DNA of 64,000 nt from Lepas anatifera (lineage: Eukaryota > Arthropoda > Thecostraca > Lepadidae): assembly GCA_034440635.1 (NCBI GenBank), contig JAOTON010002271.1, positions 992,001 through 1,056,000 on the forward strand, read 5' to 3'. The notes under the pieces are model-generated. The model was not told the origin of the DNA. It made no database searches and was given only the letters and a program-made list of their open reading frames with translations. How positions within the stretch are numbered: position 1 is the stretch's first letter; each line of letters begins with the position of its first letter. Made by a program: the position numbers and the translations under genes. This document shows positions 9,910-20,570 of this stretch, one piece after another.

Positions 9910-11765
9910 AATGATTACTCAGGAGGCACCAGATCAACTCAGGGAGCATTAGTTCAGCTCAGGGAGCAATATATCTGCTCAGGGGCACCAGATCGATCAG
10001 TCCAGGGGCCCAGATAAGCTCCTAGCCCCCAGACCAGAGCAGGGGTCTAGATCTGCTCAGGGAGCACCATATCAGCTGAGAGGACAAGGGATCAGCTCGG
10101 TGATCCCCGAACAGCTCGGGGCCCAGATCAACTTGGGGATGCTAGATCAAGTCAGAGCGCACTCAATCAGCCCGTGGGGCCCCATACCAGCTCGGGGGCC
10201 TCATCAGCTTCACTGGGCCCAGCTTAGCTCAGGGCCCCAGAGCTGCTGAGGAAATTACTTAATCAAATCAGGAGGCCCAGATCAGCTGAAATGGCACCAG
10301 GTTGGCTCAGTGGGCACCAAATAGGTCAAGGGGCACCAGACTAGCTCAGGGGGCACCAGACTAGCTCAGAGGGCATGATATTGGCCCAGGAGACACAATG
10401 ATGGCTCAAGAGGTACCTAGATCGACTCAGGGGGCATTTGTTTAGCTCAGGAGGCAACATATCTGCTCAGGGAGCACCATATCGATCAGTCCGAGGGCTC
10501 AGATCAGTTCCTAGCCCCCACACCAGGGCAGGGGCATAGATCAGCTCAGCGAACACAAGATCAGCTCAGTTTGCACCAGACCAGCTCAGGGGCACCAGAT
10601 AATCTAAGGAGACATCAATAACCAGCTCAGCAGGGGTCGAAAAACCTACCATTTTGGCATTCTGAATGGTGACAGCCCAAGGTGGGCAAGGTGACAAAAA
10701 TTGGCCGACATGTTTCCTCCAGATCTATAAAGGATCATACCGCCGAAATTGGCTCCTATAATTTCACTTCGCGATACTTTTCAACAACTAGGATGGTCCA
10801 GGAGCATCGATTGATATGCTACTAATGCAAAACGTGCCACATTTTGCAGCCTGGGCTGGTGACACATTTATGGTTTTACATTTTCAATGGTGACACACTG
10901 AACACTTTTTTGGCCCCTGAAGCTCAGAGGGCACCTGGTCAGCTCAAGAGGCACCATATTGGCTCAGGGACAGCAGATCAACTCCGGGAGGCATGGGATA
11001 AGCTCAGGGGCCCGAGGTCGGCTCAAGGGCACTAAATCAGCTAATAGGGCACCAGGCAAGCTCGGAGGCATCATACTAACTCAGAAATCATTATATAGAT
11101 TCAAGAGGCACAATGGTTTTCTCGGGGGCACCAGATTGACTCAAGGGGCACAAGATCAGCTTAGAGGGCACGTGATCAGCACCAAACTAGCTCAGGGGGC
11201 ACCAGACTAGCTCAGAGGGCATGAGATGGGCTCAGGAGGCACAATGATGGCTCAAGAGGCACCAGATCGACTCAGGGGCATTTGTTTAGCTCAGGAGGCA
11301 ACATATCTGCTCAGGAGGCACCAGATCGATCAGTCCGGGGGCTCAGATCAGCTCCTAGCCCCCAGACCAGGGCAGGGGCATAGATCAGCTCAAACCAGGA
11401 TCAGCTCAGGGGCACCAGATCATCTAAGGAGACATCAATAACCAGCTCAGGGGCACCTGAACGGCTCAAGAGGCACCATATTGACTCAGGGGACAGCAGA
11501 TCAACTCCGGGAGGCATGTGATCAGCTCAGGGGCCCCAAGTCAGCTCAAGGGCACTAAAACAGCTAATAGGGCACCAGGCAATCTCGGAGGCATCATGCT
11601 AACTCAGAGAGAGCATCAGATAGTTCAAGAGGCACAATTATTTGCTCAGGGGGCACCAGAATGAATCAAGGGGCAGCAGATCAGTTTAAAGGGCACGTGA
11701 TCAGCTCAAGGGGCCAATACCAGCTCAGTGGGCACCAGACGAGGTCAATGAGCACAAGATAGCCC
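9910..11765. repeat. Degenerate minisatellite, ~20-bp unit GGCACCAGATCAGCTCAGGG, with higher-order duplication
   Basis: A roughly 20-22 base unit built on GCTCAGG(G/A)GGCACCAGATC recurs with many substitutions. A larger segment starting CACAATGATGGCTCAAGAGG near 10395 recurs near 11239, and one starting GCTCAAGAGGCACCATATTG near 10943 recurs near 11464. A non-repetitive island of about 290 bases (10628-10915) interrupts the array. Small plus-strand frames at 10844-11441 are repeat shadows. Confidence 0.85.
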
Positions 11766-12051
11766 CGCCCGTACGATTATTGGCGACGATGAGGCATTAG
11801 CTGGACACGGATTACGTGCCGATACCCTTCCTGGGTGTTTGGAAAGGCGACAGAATGCCCTAGCTGACCAAAAAGGCACTCAATTGTCAATAATAGTTTT
11901 AATCGCTAAATGCAGTCCATTTGCATGTAGGTTCACGGCGTGGGCACAAATTTCAGCTGCACAGCCCAAACGGGGTACACCGCCTCGCGATCAAGGGCAC
12001 CCCAGCACCGATGGCGGAGGGCCGTGCCCCTGTGCCCCTGGCTGCACCCTG

Positions 12052-12053
<2 letters not shown>
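11766..12053. other. Short unique stretch
   Basis: Moderately GC-rich sequence between the minisatellite and a TA tract. I recognise no feature. Confidence 0.5.

Positions 12054-12054
<1 letters not shown>

Positions 12055-12096
<42 letters not shown>
12055..12096. repeat. (TA)n microsatellite next to the Penelope 3' end
   Basis: About 20 TA units lie just outside the left arm of the inverted Penelope pair. A degenerate TATATATGTATG tract lies at the matching outer end of the right arm near 15270. Confidence 0.9.
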
Positions 12097-12099
<3 letters not shown>

Positions 12100-12559
12100 T
12101 ATAAGACGGAAGCAAGTTATTATTAATACAGTGCTGGTTGACGTCACCGAGCTTTGGTTTTGTAGTTTTCTTCTAGGTTTCATGTTTGTGATAAGTTTTT
12201 TTTCTATGCTACGCTCGTTAAAATTGTTCCGATATTCATGCATATTAAAGAAAATTGAGTAAAAACGCACTTAATATCGACCGGTTTTTATCTCACATAA
12301 ACATTTTCAGACTGGACGTTGAATAGTAGTACAAAATTTAGGTTTGAATTATGCGGCACAAGATCCCATGCATATGAGCACAAATCACTTCACATTGCGG
12401 CAAACAAACATGCAACACGATTAACACCACAGAGATTGATTAGATTGTCAAGATGAATAAATTGTCTAAAAGGAAAGCTATACATTACGAGGCAAGGGCA
12501 AAATTCATAATACACTCTAAACGTTACAATGAAAGTACACGTGATGGGGAGGGGCTACT

Positions 12560-13921
12560 CTATGATAGCCGAGGCCCCTCAAAAAGTAGGAGAGTTCCCC
12601 TGGCGTTCTGTTGTTTATTTATTGGTGGGTCGCGCTCCTTGATGCATGCGGCTTCTAGTGCCGCCAGGCGTCGGACGTCTCGAGCTCGTCCAATGATGGT
12701 GGTGTTTTCTACCAGTTGCTGCCTTGTCAGTCGCCTGTGATGTTCTTCCAGGGTGTGGGAGGATGGTGCTCCACTTTGCAGGTGCATTGTGAGTCTTCTT
12801 GATAGTGTTGTTGTCGTGTACCCAATATAATCACTGTTTGGGAGGAGTGCACAGTCTCCTATCTGACATTTATATTGGTACACGACGTTTGTTTGTTTCA
12901 GTGCCGATTTGTCCTCCGCCATGTTGTTCTTCATTACCAGGGATGAAGTTGACGGGCTCTGGTAATAAACGTGCAGCTTGATGTTTGCCTCGGGATCGGT
13001 TGGCTTGTAGTTCTTTGCGATTATCCTTTTTAGCACCTTTTCTTCGGTCTCGTAGCCTGCTGTCATTTGGCTTCTATAGAAGATGTTGATGGTGTTTGTT
13101 TGGTCTTTTGCTGCTGTTGCTGTTAAGTATTTGTTCAGAGTGTTGTTGATTTGTTGGTCTATAAATGCGATGTCGTAGCTGTTGTCCGCTAGCGTTTGTT
13201 TTATTCGTCTTAAAGGGAATGTGGCACCTTGGTCGAATCCTGGAATTTAGTAAAAGTAGGCATACTTTTAGCCAAAAATAATGAAACCACTCATGATTTC
13301 TCTGAAAAATGTACAATAAGCTCAATATTTTGTTTTTAAAGATTCTCCTCTAGAAAAAAGAAATAACTATCAGCCTGTGGATGATGTCACAGTCTGGCAA
13401 CTCCTTACCATCTCCTTCCATAGTTTATAAACATTTCATACTCATTGCGACGACATTTTAAAAGCCACCTCATTTGTGTGGAAGTGTGAGAAATACATGA
13501 TACAACCACTACCATACTTGAATCGCTTCAAGGGCTTCGATTGGCTGATGCTCATCGTGACGTCAGCATATGTCGTCACACCAGCAGCTCACAACAATGG
13601 TCGCCCGGGGACGGGCTGATGGGGGGCTGGTGTCAGGTAGGTTTTAGCTTTTTTCTACGGAAATATCGAGTTCCAAGACAAATGAAATATGGAGTACCAG
13701 GTTTTCCGACTTGCTTTACAACTTGGCTATCTCAGTTAAAATCACGTTGTGAAGGTGCCACATTCCCTTTAATTCTTTGTGCACGAGAGGCCATGAAGAA
13801 CAATGGGTGAGCGCCCGGTGAACGTATGCTCTCACCACACTGCTTTTGTAGCGTTGAGGGCACTGGCTCTTGTAATTTAGGCACCTTCCGGCGTCTGTCG
13901 ACTTGCGATGAGCGCTGGTGA
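12560..13921 (-). pseudogene. Penelope-like RT end plus GIY-YIG endonuclease, interrupted by a TTAA MITE
   Basis: These elements copy RNA by target-primed reverse transcription; the C-terminal GIY-YIG nuclease nicks the target. Reading leftward from 13921, the frame gives the RT-tail words GRCLNYKSQCPQRYK and VRAYVHRAL, is broken by the MITE (13768-13214), then resumes with RRIKQTL. The YETEEKVLKRII and KPTDP linker follows. The nuclease has NVVYQYKC, YIGYTTTTLSRRL, an acidic residue in LAALEA, and DPPIN near the stop. The order RT then nuclease is the canonical Penelope/Poseidon type. Apart from the MITE I see no frameshift here, unlike the right arm. The catalytic palm of the RT is absent. 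Confidence 0.85.
13214..13768 (+). mobile_element. TTAA MITE family A, copy 1 (555 bp), nested in the Penelope arm
   Basis: The termini AGGGAATGTGGCACCTT and GGTGCCACATTCCCT are inverted complements, flanked by TTAA at 13210-13213 and 13769-13772. The other Penelope arm reads uninterrupted ATTCGTCTTAATTC in reverse complement at 14202-14215, the intact empty site, which proves a 4-bp TTAA duplication. Internally it holds CGATTGGCTGATG and the palindrome TGACGTCA. A plus-strand frame (13541-13810) recurs in copy 3 only because the copies are related. No transposase. The superfamily could be Kolobok or piggyBac, the two animal groups that use TTAA. Confidence 0.92.
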
Positions 13922-13985
13922 CGAATGGTCCGTCAGCTGCCTGTCAACATGTTGAAAAATATTAATCATTATATTAAAAAATATT

Positions 13986-15275
13986 AACACAAAAGTGTTG
14001 AAGAAAATATTAATTTCTTAGACATTTCTATCGACGCAGCTGACGGACCATTCGTCACCAGCGTTCATTGCAAGTCGACAGACGCCGGAAGGTGCCTAAA
14101 TTACAAGAGCCAGTGCCCTCAACGCTACAAAGCGGTGTGGTGAGAGCATACGTTCACCGAGCGCTCGCCCATTGTTCTTCATGGCCTCTCGTGCACAAAG
14201 AATTAAGACGAATAAAACAAACGCTAGTGGACAACAGCTACGACATCGCATTTATAGACCAACAAATCAACAACACTCTGAACAAATACTTAACAGCAGC
14301 AGCAGAAAACGACCAAACAAACACCATCAACATCTTCTATAGAAATCAAATGACAGCAGGCTACGAGACCGAAGAAAAGGTGCTAAAAAGGATAATCGCA
14401 AAGAACTGCAAGCCAACCGATCCCGAGGCAAACATCAAGCTGCAAGTTTATTACCAGAGCCTGTCAACTTCATCCCTGGTAATGAAGAACAAGATGGCGG
14501 AGGACAAATCGGCACTGAAACAAACAAACGTCGTGTACCAATATAAATGTCAGATAGGAGACTGTGCACTCCTCCCAAACAGTGATTATATTGGGTACAC
14601 GACAACAACACTATCAAGAAGACTCACAATGCACCTGCAGAGTGGAACACCATCCTCCCACACCCTGGAAGAACATCACAGGCGACTGACAAGGCAGCAA
14701 CTGGTAGAAAACACCACCATCATTGGACGAGCTCGGGACGTCCGACGCCTGGCGGCACTAGAAGCCGTATGCATCAGGGAGCGCGACCCACTAATAAATA
14801 AACAACAGAACGCCAGGGGAACTCTCCTACTTTTTGAGGGGCCTTGGCTATCATAGAGTAGCCCGTCCCCCTCACGTGTACTTTCATTGTAACGTTTAGA
14901 GTGTATTATGAATTTTACCCTTGTCTCGTAATGTATAGCTTTCCTTTTAGACAATTTATTCATCTTGACAATCTAATCAATCTCTGTGGTGTTAATCGTG
15001 TTGCATGTTTGTTTGCCGCAATGTGAAGTGATTTGTGTTCATATGCATGGGATCTTGTGCGAGACATCAAAAATTCAAACCTTAAATTTTGTAACGACTA
15101 TTCAACGTACCTCAGTCTTGAAAATGTTTATGTGAGATAAATGAAACCGGTCGACTTTAGGTGCGTTTTTTACTTTAATTTTCTTTAATATGATATGAAT
15201 ATCGGAACAATTTTACACGAATGTAGCATGGAAAACTGAAAACTTATCAGGACATTGAAACCACAAAACTTTATA
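13986..15275 (+). mobile_element. Penelope-like element, right (plus) arm of inverted pair 1
   Basis: It is the mirror image of 12165-13921 without the MITE. Inverted similarity starts at about 14040 (GCAGCTGACGGACC) and continues through the coding part and 3' region to CCACAAAACTT near 15275. It extends about 55 bases further 5' in coding sequence (a VEENINFLD reading) than the left arm. The 60-odd bases between the arms are AT-rich with repeated AATATTAA. Confidence 0.88.
13990..14856 (+). pseudogene. Penelope-like RT end plus GIY-YIG endonuclease, frameshifted
   Basis: The 5' part reads NINFLDISIDAADGPF and CPQRYK, then shifts frame at about 14128-14131, where this arm has TACAAAGC against TACAAAAGC in the left arm. 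From there one open frame runs to the stop at 14854-14856. It shows VRAYVHRALAHCSSWP, KPTDPEANIKL, the nuclease words NVVYQYKCQIGDC and YIGYTTTTLSRRLTMHL, the acidic residue in LAALEA and the DPLINKQQ end. The ATG at 14068 is out of frame with the RT tail at first and is not a true start. Without the RT palm it cannot be active. Confidence 0.87.
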
Positions 15276-15400
15276 TATGTATGTATATGTATATATGGGT
15301 GGCTCAAACTAGCTATACCCTCTGCCGGTATACAAAAGATCACCACCCGGCCATGCGGTAAAAAAGCGGAGGAATCGAGTCGGTGCTGCACAGTCATTAA

Positions 15401-15848
15401 AGGGAATGTGTCACCTTCGTAACGTGATTTTAACTGAGATATTCAAGTTGTAAAGCAAGTCGGAAAACCCGGTACTCTATATATCATTTGTCTTGGAACT
15501 CAAGATTTCCGTAAAAAAGCTAAAATCTACCTGAAATGTACCCCTCATGTACCCTTGGCAGCAGGCCACAGTTGTCATGGCTTTTAGCGTAACAACATAT
15601 GCTGACGTCACGGTGAGTATCAGCCAATCGAAGCCCTTGAAGCGTATTGAATATGGTAGTGGTTGTCAGATCATGACATCATCCACAGGCAGATATTTCT
15701 TTCGTTCCCTACAGGAACATTTTAAAAATCAAAATATTGAGCTTATTTTACATTTTTCAGAGAAATCATGGACGCTTCCTTGATTTTCGGCTAAAGGCTC
15801 CCCTAATTACACTAAATTCCAGGATTCAACCAAGGTGCCACATTCCCT
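15401..15848 (-). mobile_element. TTAA MITE family A, copy 2 (448 bp)
   Basis: It is flanked by TTAA at 15397-15400 and 15849-15852. It starts AGGGAATGTGTCACCTTCG and ends GGTGCCACATTCCCT, in reverse orientation to copy 1. It keeps the CCAATCGAAGCCCTTGAAGCG block and TGACGTCA near 15603. It lies about 125 bases outside the Penelope right arm. Confidence 0.9.
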
Positions 15849-15852
15849 TTAA

Positions 15853-16486
15853 TGGAAGCCATTTGGAGTATCTGCTTATGTGATTGGTCTGAGTTAAACA
15901 AGCGTGGTCTTGCCACAATGGAGTAGATTTTCATAGAGCTTTTATCGTGTTGACAAATTTGTGTTCCTCTAGGAGAGCTTGTTTCAAAGTGATGAACAAA
16001 ATAAACATGTCCTTTACTTTTGGGATACCCTGTACTATTGCAGGTCAAACTGGGTCATTTGGTTTTCCTGTCCACTGTGCTAACAACTTCGCGATACAAT
16101 GGATCAGAAACCCCACGAACCTGGTTCGAGTCATGGCTTGGGAGCAATTTCCAAACCTGCAGAATGCAGCTTGACGAATGCCGGCTTACTGTTACTGAAG
16201 GTACCAAAAACCTGATGACATAATAGCATTCCTAGCAATAGAAAAGTTCGTAACCGTTGGTCGAAGAGAGCAATCAGTGTATGGGTGTTCACAGCCAAAA
16301 AGGATTAGGTCCAACCGCACCCGGGACCGCCGGCCTCAGGCTATACATTCCCGTTAGATTAGTGCCAGGTACTCATGCACCCATCCCACGCTTCTGGGAA
16401 TTAAATATGTAGGAGTGTTTAATCCCTCATTGATCAAACTTTGTTTTTATAAATTTTGTCCAAGCTGTTCTCAGTTCGACTGTTGG
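15853..16486. other. No recognisable feature
   Basis: Unique-looking sequence with overlapping frames near 15947-16223 in two phases and no family resemblance. Confidence 0.5.
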
Positions 16487-16794
16487 AGTCGGAGTCTCAC
16501 TAAAGTCATGAAGGGACTTGTCACGGAGACCCCAACCCCACCACCCGAACGAGCAACTCCCACAATGAAGGGTTGATTTAGAAGCCAAAGTTTAACGTCC
16601 CACAAAGCACAGGGACGGCCGCCCCGCTCAGGTTACCCTCTCACCAGTCAGTTGCCAGCCGACCTGTACGTCAGGTAAAGTATTGAGCGCCGGAGCGTCT
16701 CAGGGGAACCGATCCCAAGCCTAGACATGCACTGTCACTGCATGCTTCTGAGCAGCGGGCCGGAGCCCAACGCTCTACCAACTGAGCTACCGAT
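16487..16794 (-). mobile_element. tRNA-derived SINE, copy 1
   Basis: On the minus strand the head reads CGGTAGCTCAGTTGGTAGAG from 16792, a standard RNA polymerase III box A, followed by CGTTGGGCTCCGGCCCGCTG. The body shares ordered blocks with 42648-42998 and 60643-60872: GCAGTG..AGTGCA, a GGATCGGTTCCCCTGAG block, GGTGAGAGGGT(A/G)ACC, and the TGCGGGAGTTGCTCGTTCG tail in this copy and the second. SINEs move with the help of LINE proteins and encode none. Confidence 0.85.
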
Positions 16795-17989
16795 TTACGA
16801 TTGATTACAATTCGGTTCTATATTCAATGTGATAAAATCTTAGATAAAGTATAGGAAATCTAAAGACGCCTTTTCCAGTTCACGACGCTATAGAAGACGG
16901 ATAATCCCGGTAATCCAGTACATCCCCAGCCCTGACAAGAAATGAGTACCGAGCGCACCGGAAAACCCGCAACCCAGAGAGACGTAAATAAAACAAACGC
17001 CCGATACACTAACGAGTGGCGCATTCCATCATAAATCGACGAACACATAAAGCCTAACCATTCTTTATTGTCTTCTAAGGTGGGTTCTTTTCTTTTTTGG
17101 GGGTGCAGAGACCGGTATGGTGTAAAACAATAATTCAAGCACCGGCTTAAGATGTATAAAATTCGCGACGTTTATTTTATTCATCTAATTATTGGTCCAT
17201 TTATCTGGATTTCCAACGGAATAACTCCAGTTTAGAGTGAAGTCAAACAATAAGAAGAAGAAATAACACAGAAAGGCTTAGATTACGAACCATTCTCGCA
17301 CTGAAAGCATAGAAGTTAGCGCCAACAGCGCTATCTATATAGTGACGCTAGTACCTTGCTGAGAATGCAATTTTAACTGTTATAGATGTCGTTGTGATGT
17401 TGGTAGAATTGCCTGCTCTGGTTCTTCGAAATGAGGTGGTTATGTTTGTTCATGCGCAGTGAGCGTGGCTAGTTGATTGAGTAAAATGAGAGTTCGTGAT
17501 GTCGCGTCCGGCAATACGTACCAGGGAATTGAAGATGTATTGGACAGGGGCAGATCCAGAAGTTGCCCAGGGGGGCGAACCCTGACAGGGTCCCGACCTA
17601 CTCAAAGGGCAGGAATAGCTTTGGGAGCCCCACCGTGCAAGGTATATATGTGCATTAAAAAGCCTACTTGTAAAGATATGTTGGCAAACAAACAGAAAAA
17701 AACGTTAACCTCCGTTTTGGGTGGAGGAAAATTCCAACAACTCTAGTGGCCCACAAAACTATGAATTGGCCCTCAAATTACTGATATCCGCTCAACATTG
17801 AATTGGATCTCCAAAACTCCAAGGACTAGCCAAATTTCGGCTAGTGTCACTGATCAGGACCATTTCAGATCGAATACCAAATTTTGTACCCTGCTTAAAT
17901 TAAGAGTTTCGCGTATAGCCTCTGCAGCTTCAGTGCCCTAAAACTCTAATATCTCTTAAATTAAGACTTTAAAATATTATACCTACCAC
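16795..17989. other. No recognisable gene
   Basis: Unique-looking sequence. GGGGCAGATCCAGAAGTTGC near 17547 resembles the ends of the window's hAT elements, but I find no partner end. Confidence 0.45.
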
Positions 17990-18305
17990 TCTCAAGCAGA
18001 CACGGAGGCTGCCGCTACAGAGAGCCGGGGCTAAAGGAGTCCTGCAAGCAAGGCAGGAGGCCGATGGTAGCCACAGGAGGCCCAGGTAGACCAAAGGGGG
18101 GAGCATGAATGCAAAAAGCAGAGGCCTGGCTTCGGCCACGGTGGATCTGAGATTATCGTGAGGGGCCCGGTCGCGGACACAGAGGTCCCAAGTGAAGCAT
18201 GTCAGTGTATCCGGATAGCCATAGGAGGCCCGGTTGAAGCGTAGGGGGCCCGGCTGCAGCCACAGGGGCCCGATGATGATTGGGGTTTTGGTGCATGTCA
18301 GCGGC
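17990..18305. repeat. Degenerate GC-rich minisatellite (GGAGGCCC / GGGGCCCGG words)
   Basis: AGGAGGCC, GGCCCGG and CCACAGG recur every 20-30 bases with poor conservation, for example near 18055, 18075, 18165, 18226 and 18246. An hAT element landed at its right edge. Confidence 0.6.
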
Positions 18306-18309
18306 TAAG

Positions 18310-18697
18310 CAATGGCGGGCCTTGGAGGGGGAAAGCCAAGGTCGATGAACAAAAAAAAAACGTCACGCGGTAAGAGTATGCCATAATTTAACTAGACGAT
18401 AGGGTTTGGGGTAAACTAGAACCATGGGTAAGCCCAAGAATGAATAAGGAAAAGAACAAACGTCACGGGGTGAACGATGTCGCCACATGATGTTTTTTGT
18501 CATCCAAGGCCCAATGTTTACAATGGAGTTGACTGGCTTTGTTTGAAGTTGTTAGCTAAAGCACTAAAATGCTGCTTTCAGACTAAAAAGAAGTCGGGGA
18601 AAAGGAGGCCGACAGTATTGGGGAGGGGGCAAAAATGTAGTTTTTCCATAAGCTTTTCCGTTTGGGGGGGCAATGCTCTCCCCTGGATCCGCCACTG
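18310..18697 (-). mobile_element. hAT-type element, GGCGGATC family, 388 bp, perfect 8-bp duplication
   Basis: The ends CAATGGCGGG and TGGATCCGCCACTG are flanked by CGGCTAAG on both sides (18302-18309 and 18698-18705), a perfect 8-bp target duplication as made by hAT transposases. The interior matches 34610-34986, 35155-35452 and 45551-45845 in reverse (CAAGGCCCAATGTTTACA, AAGCTTTTCCGTTTGGGG). No transposase. Confidence 0.9.
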
Positions 18698-18730
18698 CGG
18701 CTAAGGCTATACGTCACTTCGTTATCAGGT

Positions 18731-19584
18731 TTAACACGCGCATTGACGGGAAGAGGCGGGTACCTGCCCCCCCTCGGATTTTTCGGAGACAGCGTAAAAA
18801 CGGCGCGAGTAGCGCCACCGTACTTGGTATACCTTTTATCTCATCATTTTTACAACTTCTATCAAATTTTTAGGGTTAGGTCATCCCAGGTCAGGTCACC
18901 AGTACAGGTCAAGTGACCTGACCTAAAAAAAGTTTAAGATGGCACAAGTCGGAACAGGGTGAACTTACCGGATTGAAACTCATATCACATAATGGGCCCA
19001 CCGAGTTCTCTAAAATATGTTCCGGTATTTTTTATATCGATGACCTAAGGTCAGGTACGAGGCATGAACTCTCCATTGGAAATACACGGGAAAAATGGTT
19101 TTTACTGAATAACTTTGTAACACATAGTGATAGAGCATATATTTTAGTTGCATTAGATTTGCCTTGTCTTTGCCGTTTTAATGATATGCATTTTACCTAA
19201 TTTGAACATGACCTGACCTCAGGTCAGGTCAAATACTTAATTTGAACTAGCAGGGTGATTTTATATATATCATTCGATTCAGCTTGCTGCGAGGATTTAT
19301 ATGGATTAAATCGTTTTTCTCTATCCTTACTTGTTCAGGTGTAATGACCGAAAACCTTCATTTGCATGTTATCCCTGCGACAGCATGTTTTGACCTCTAG
19401 TAACTTTAGATATGACCTGAAAAAATGGTTTAAATAGCTTCGATGGAGAAGTAGACGGGCTACCTAACGCCGTTTACCGTTCTTCGCTACCTAGGGTGGT
19501 ATTCGAGATCTTAGGGGAGGGGCGGGTGCCCTCCACCCCCGTCAAAGCGAAGGTGGCTCAGACCCCCGTCAATGCGAGTGTTAA
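18731..19584 (-). mobile_element. TTAA family C, copy 3, complete, about 854 bp, reverse orientation
   Basis: It starts TTAACACGCGCATTGACGGG and ends CCGTCAATGCGAGTGTTAA. The interior is the reverse complement of copies 1 and 2: half-site clusters near 18884-18928 and 19209-19232, then GCGAAGGTGGCTCAGAC at the end. Confidence 0.85.
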
Positions 19585-19739
19585 ATCAGTTCAGTACCAT
19601 TTTGGTTAGTTAAAGTATCCTATACCCATGGGGTGACCAAAAGCTCTCACGGGGTTGAAGACTATGTGAAACTGTAACTTTCTAAGTATGATGAAATCTG
19701 TTCGATGTCTGCGACAACATTATTGCCTAGAATCTCCAG

Positions 19740-20115
19740 AGGGGGCCCGGGTGGGAACCTAGAATCTACCGCGGACCACAACTGCTAAGAATAGAGGCCC
19801 GCCTTGGGCAGCAGTGGGCCCTGAGACGATTGTTAGGGCCCGGTTGCGGGACTCGTGGGGCCTCCGAGGCAGGGGCCTGGGAACAACTCTGGGAGCCAAT
19901 GGAGCCAAATTCTTGACCACTCCGAGAACAGCTCTTTGGGGGTCCCGAGGCCAACTCTGGGGGCCTCCGAGACCAAAATCTGGAGCTCCAGAAACCAATA
20001 TTTGGGGGCCACGGGGGCAATCCTCGGGGATCCCAAAAAATATCCGGGATCCTTGACATCAATTTTTCGTGGCCCCAGATACATCAAAGGGGTCCTTAGG
20101 CCCACATCCGGGTGA
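19740..20115. repeat. Degenerate minisatellite, ~25-30 bp unit
   Basis: Units of the form CCGAG(A/G)CCAA..TCTGGGGGCC recur (19927-20035 is clearest). Because the period drifts and stops are rare, frames are open in several phases on both strands (19759-20115); these are artefacts. Confidence 0.65.
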
Positions 20116-20227
20116 CTTTTGGAAGGTAACTTACCGGGTCGAGGCGTTCCTTACCAGTCCTTAAGGTCGGCCCAGGGGGAGGGCGACCCCCCCTCCACCT
20201 TGGATCCTCCCCTGATATTGCATAGTG

Positions 20228-20486
20228 ACTTTTCTTTACTTTTTAAGATATAATGACCGAAAACCTTCCTTTACATGTTATCCCTAATATGACAGCATGT
20301 ATTGAACTCTAGTGACCTCAAATCTGACCGAACAAAAATGGTTTTAAATATTTTCGGTAGAGCAGCGAATGGGCTACCCAACGCCGTTAACCATTTTTCG
20401 CTATTTTCGAGATGTTAGGGGAAGAGGGGTACCCCCCCCTCCCGTTAAAGCGAAGGTGGCTCAGACTCCGTTAATGCGCGTGTTAA
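20228..20486 (-). mobile_element. TTAA family C, copy 4, 5'-missing fragment
   Basis: It matches the last third of copy 3 (AATGACCGAAAACCTTC, ATGTTATCCCTA, GGGCTACCCAACGCCGTT, GCGAAGGTGGCTCAGACTCC) and ends GCGCGTGTTAA at 20486. The other end is missing. Confidence 0.8.
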
Positions 20487-20570
20487 ATCCTGCTATTTTT
20501 AGTCCGCGATCAAACATTTTGACTTAACAAGTGACCTGCAAATGTGATGCATGTGATAACCACTCAATGA

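Larger units (their letters stand above)
12165..13921 (-). mobile_element. Penelope-like element, left (minus) arm of inverted pair 1, split by a MITE
   Basis: This arm is nearly identical, inverted, to 14045-15275. It covers the end of the RT, the endonuclease, and a 3' untranslated part that includes the GACAATCTAATCAATCTC block. A 555-bp TTAA MITE sits inside it at 13214-13768. The arm is 5'-truncated. Penelope-like elements often insert as partial tandem or inverted copies, and this pair is head to head with the 5' sides facing each other. Confidence 0.88.

Noticed and set aside
13541..13810. Frame MADAHRDVSICRHTSSSQ found again at 33661-33939
   Set aside because: The recurrence comes from two copies of MITE family A; the frame is not kept in copies 2 and 4.
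19759..20115. Five overlapping frames on both strands
   Set aside because: They read a degenerate GC-rich repeat with few stops.
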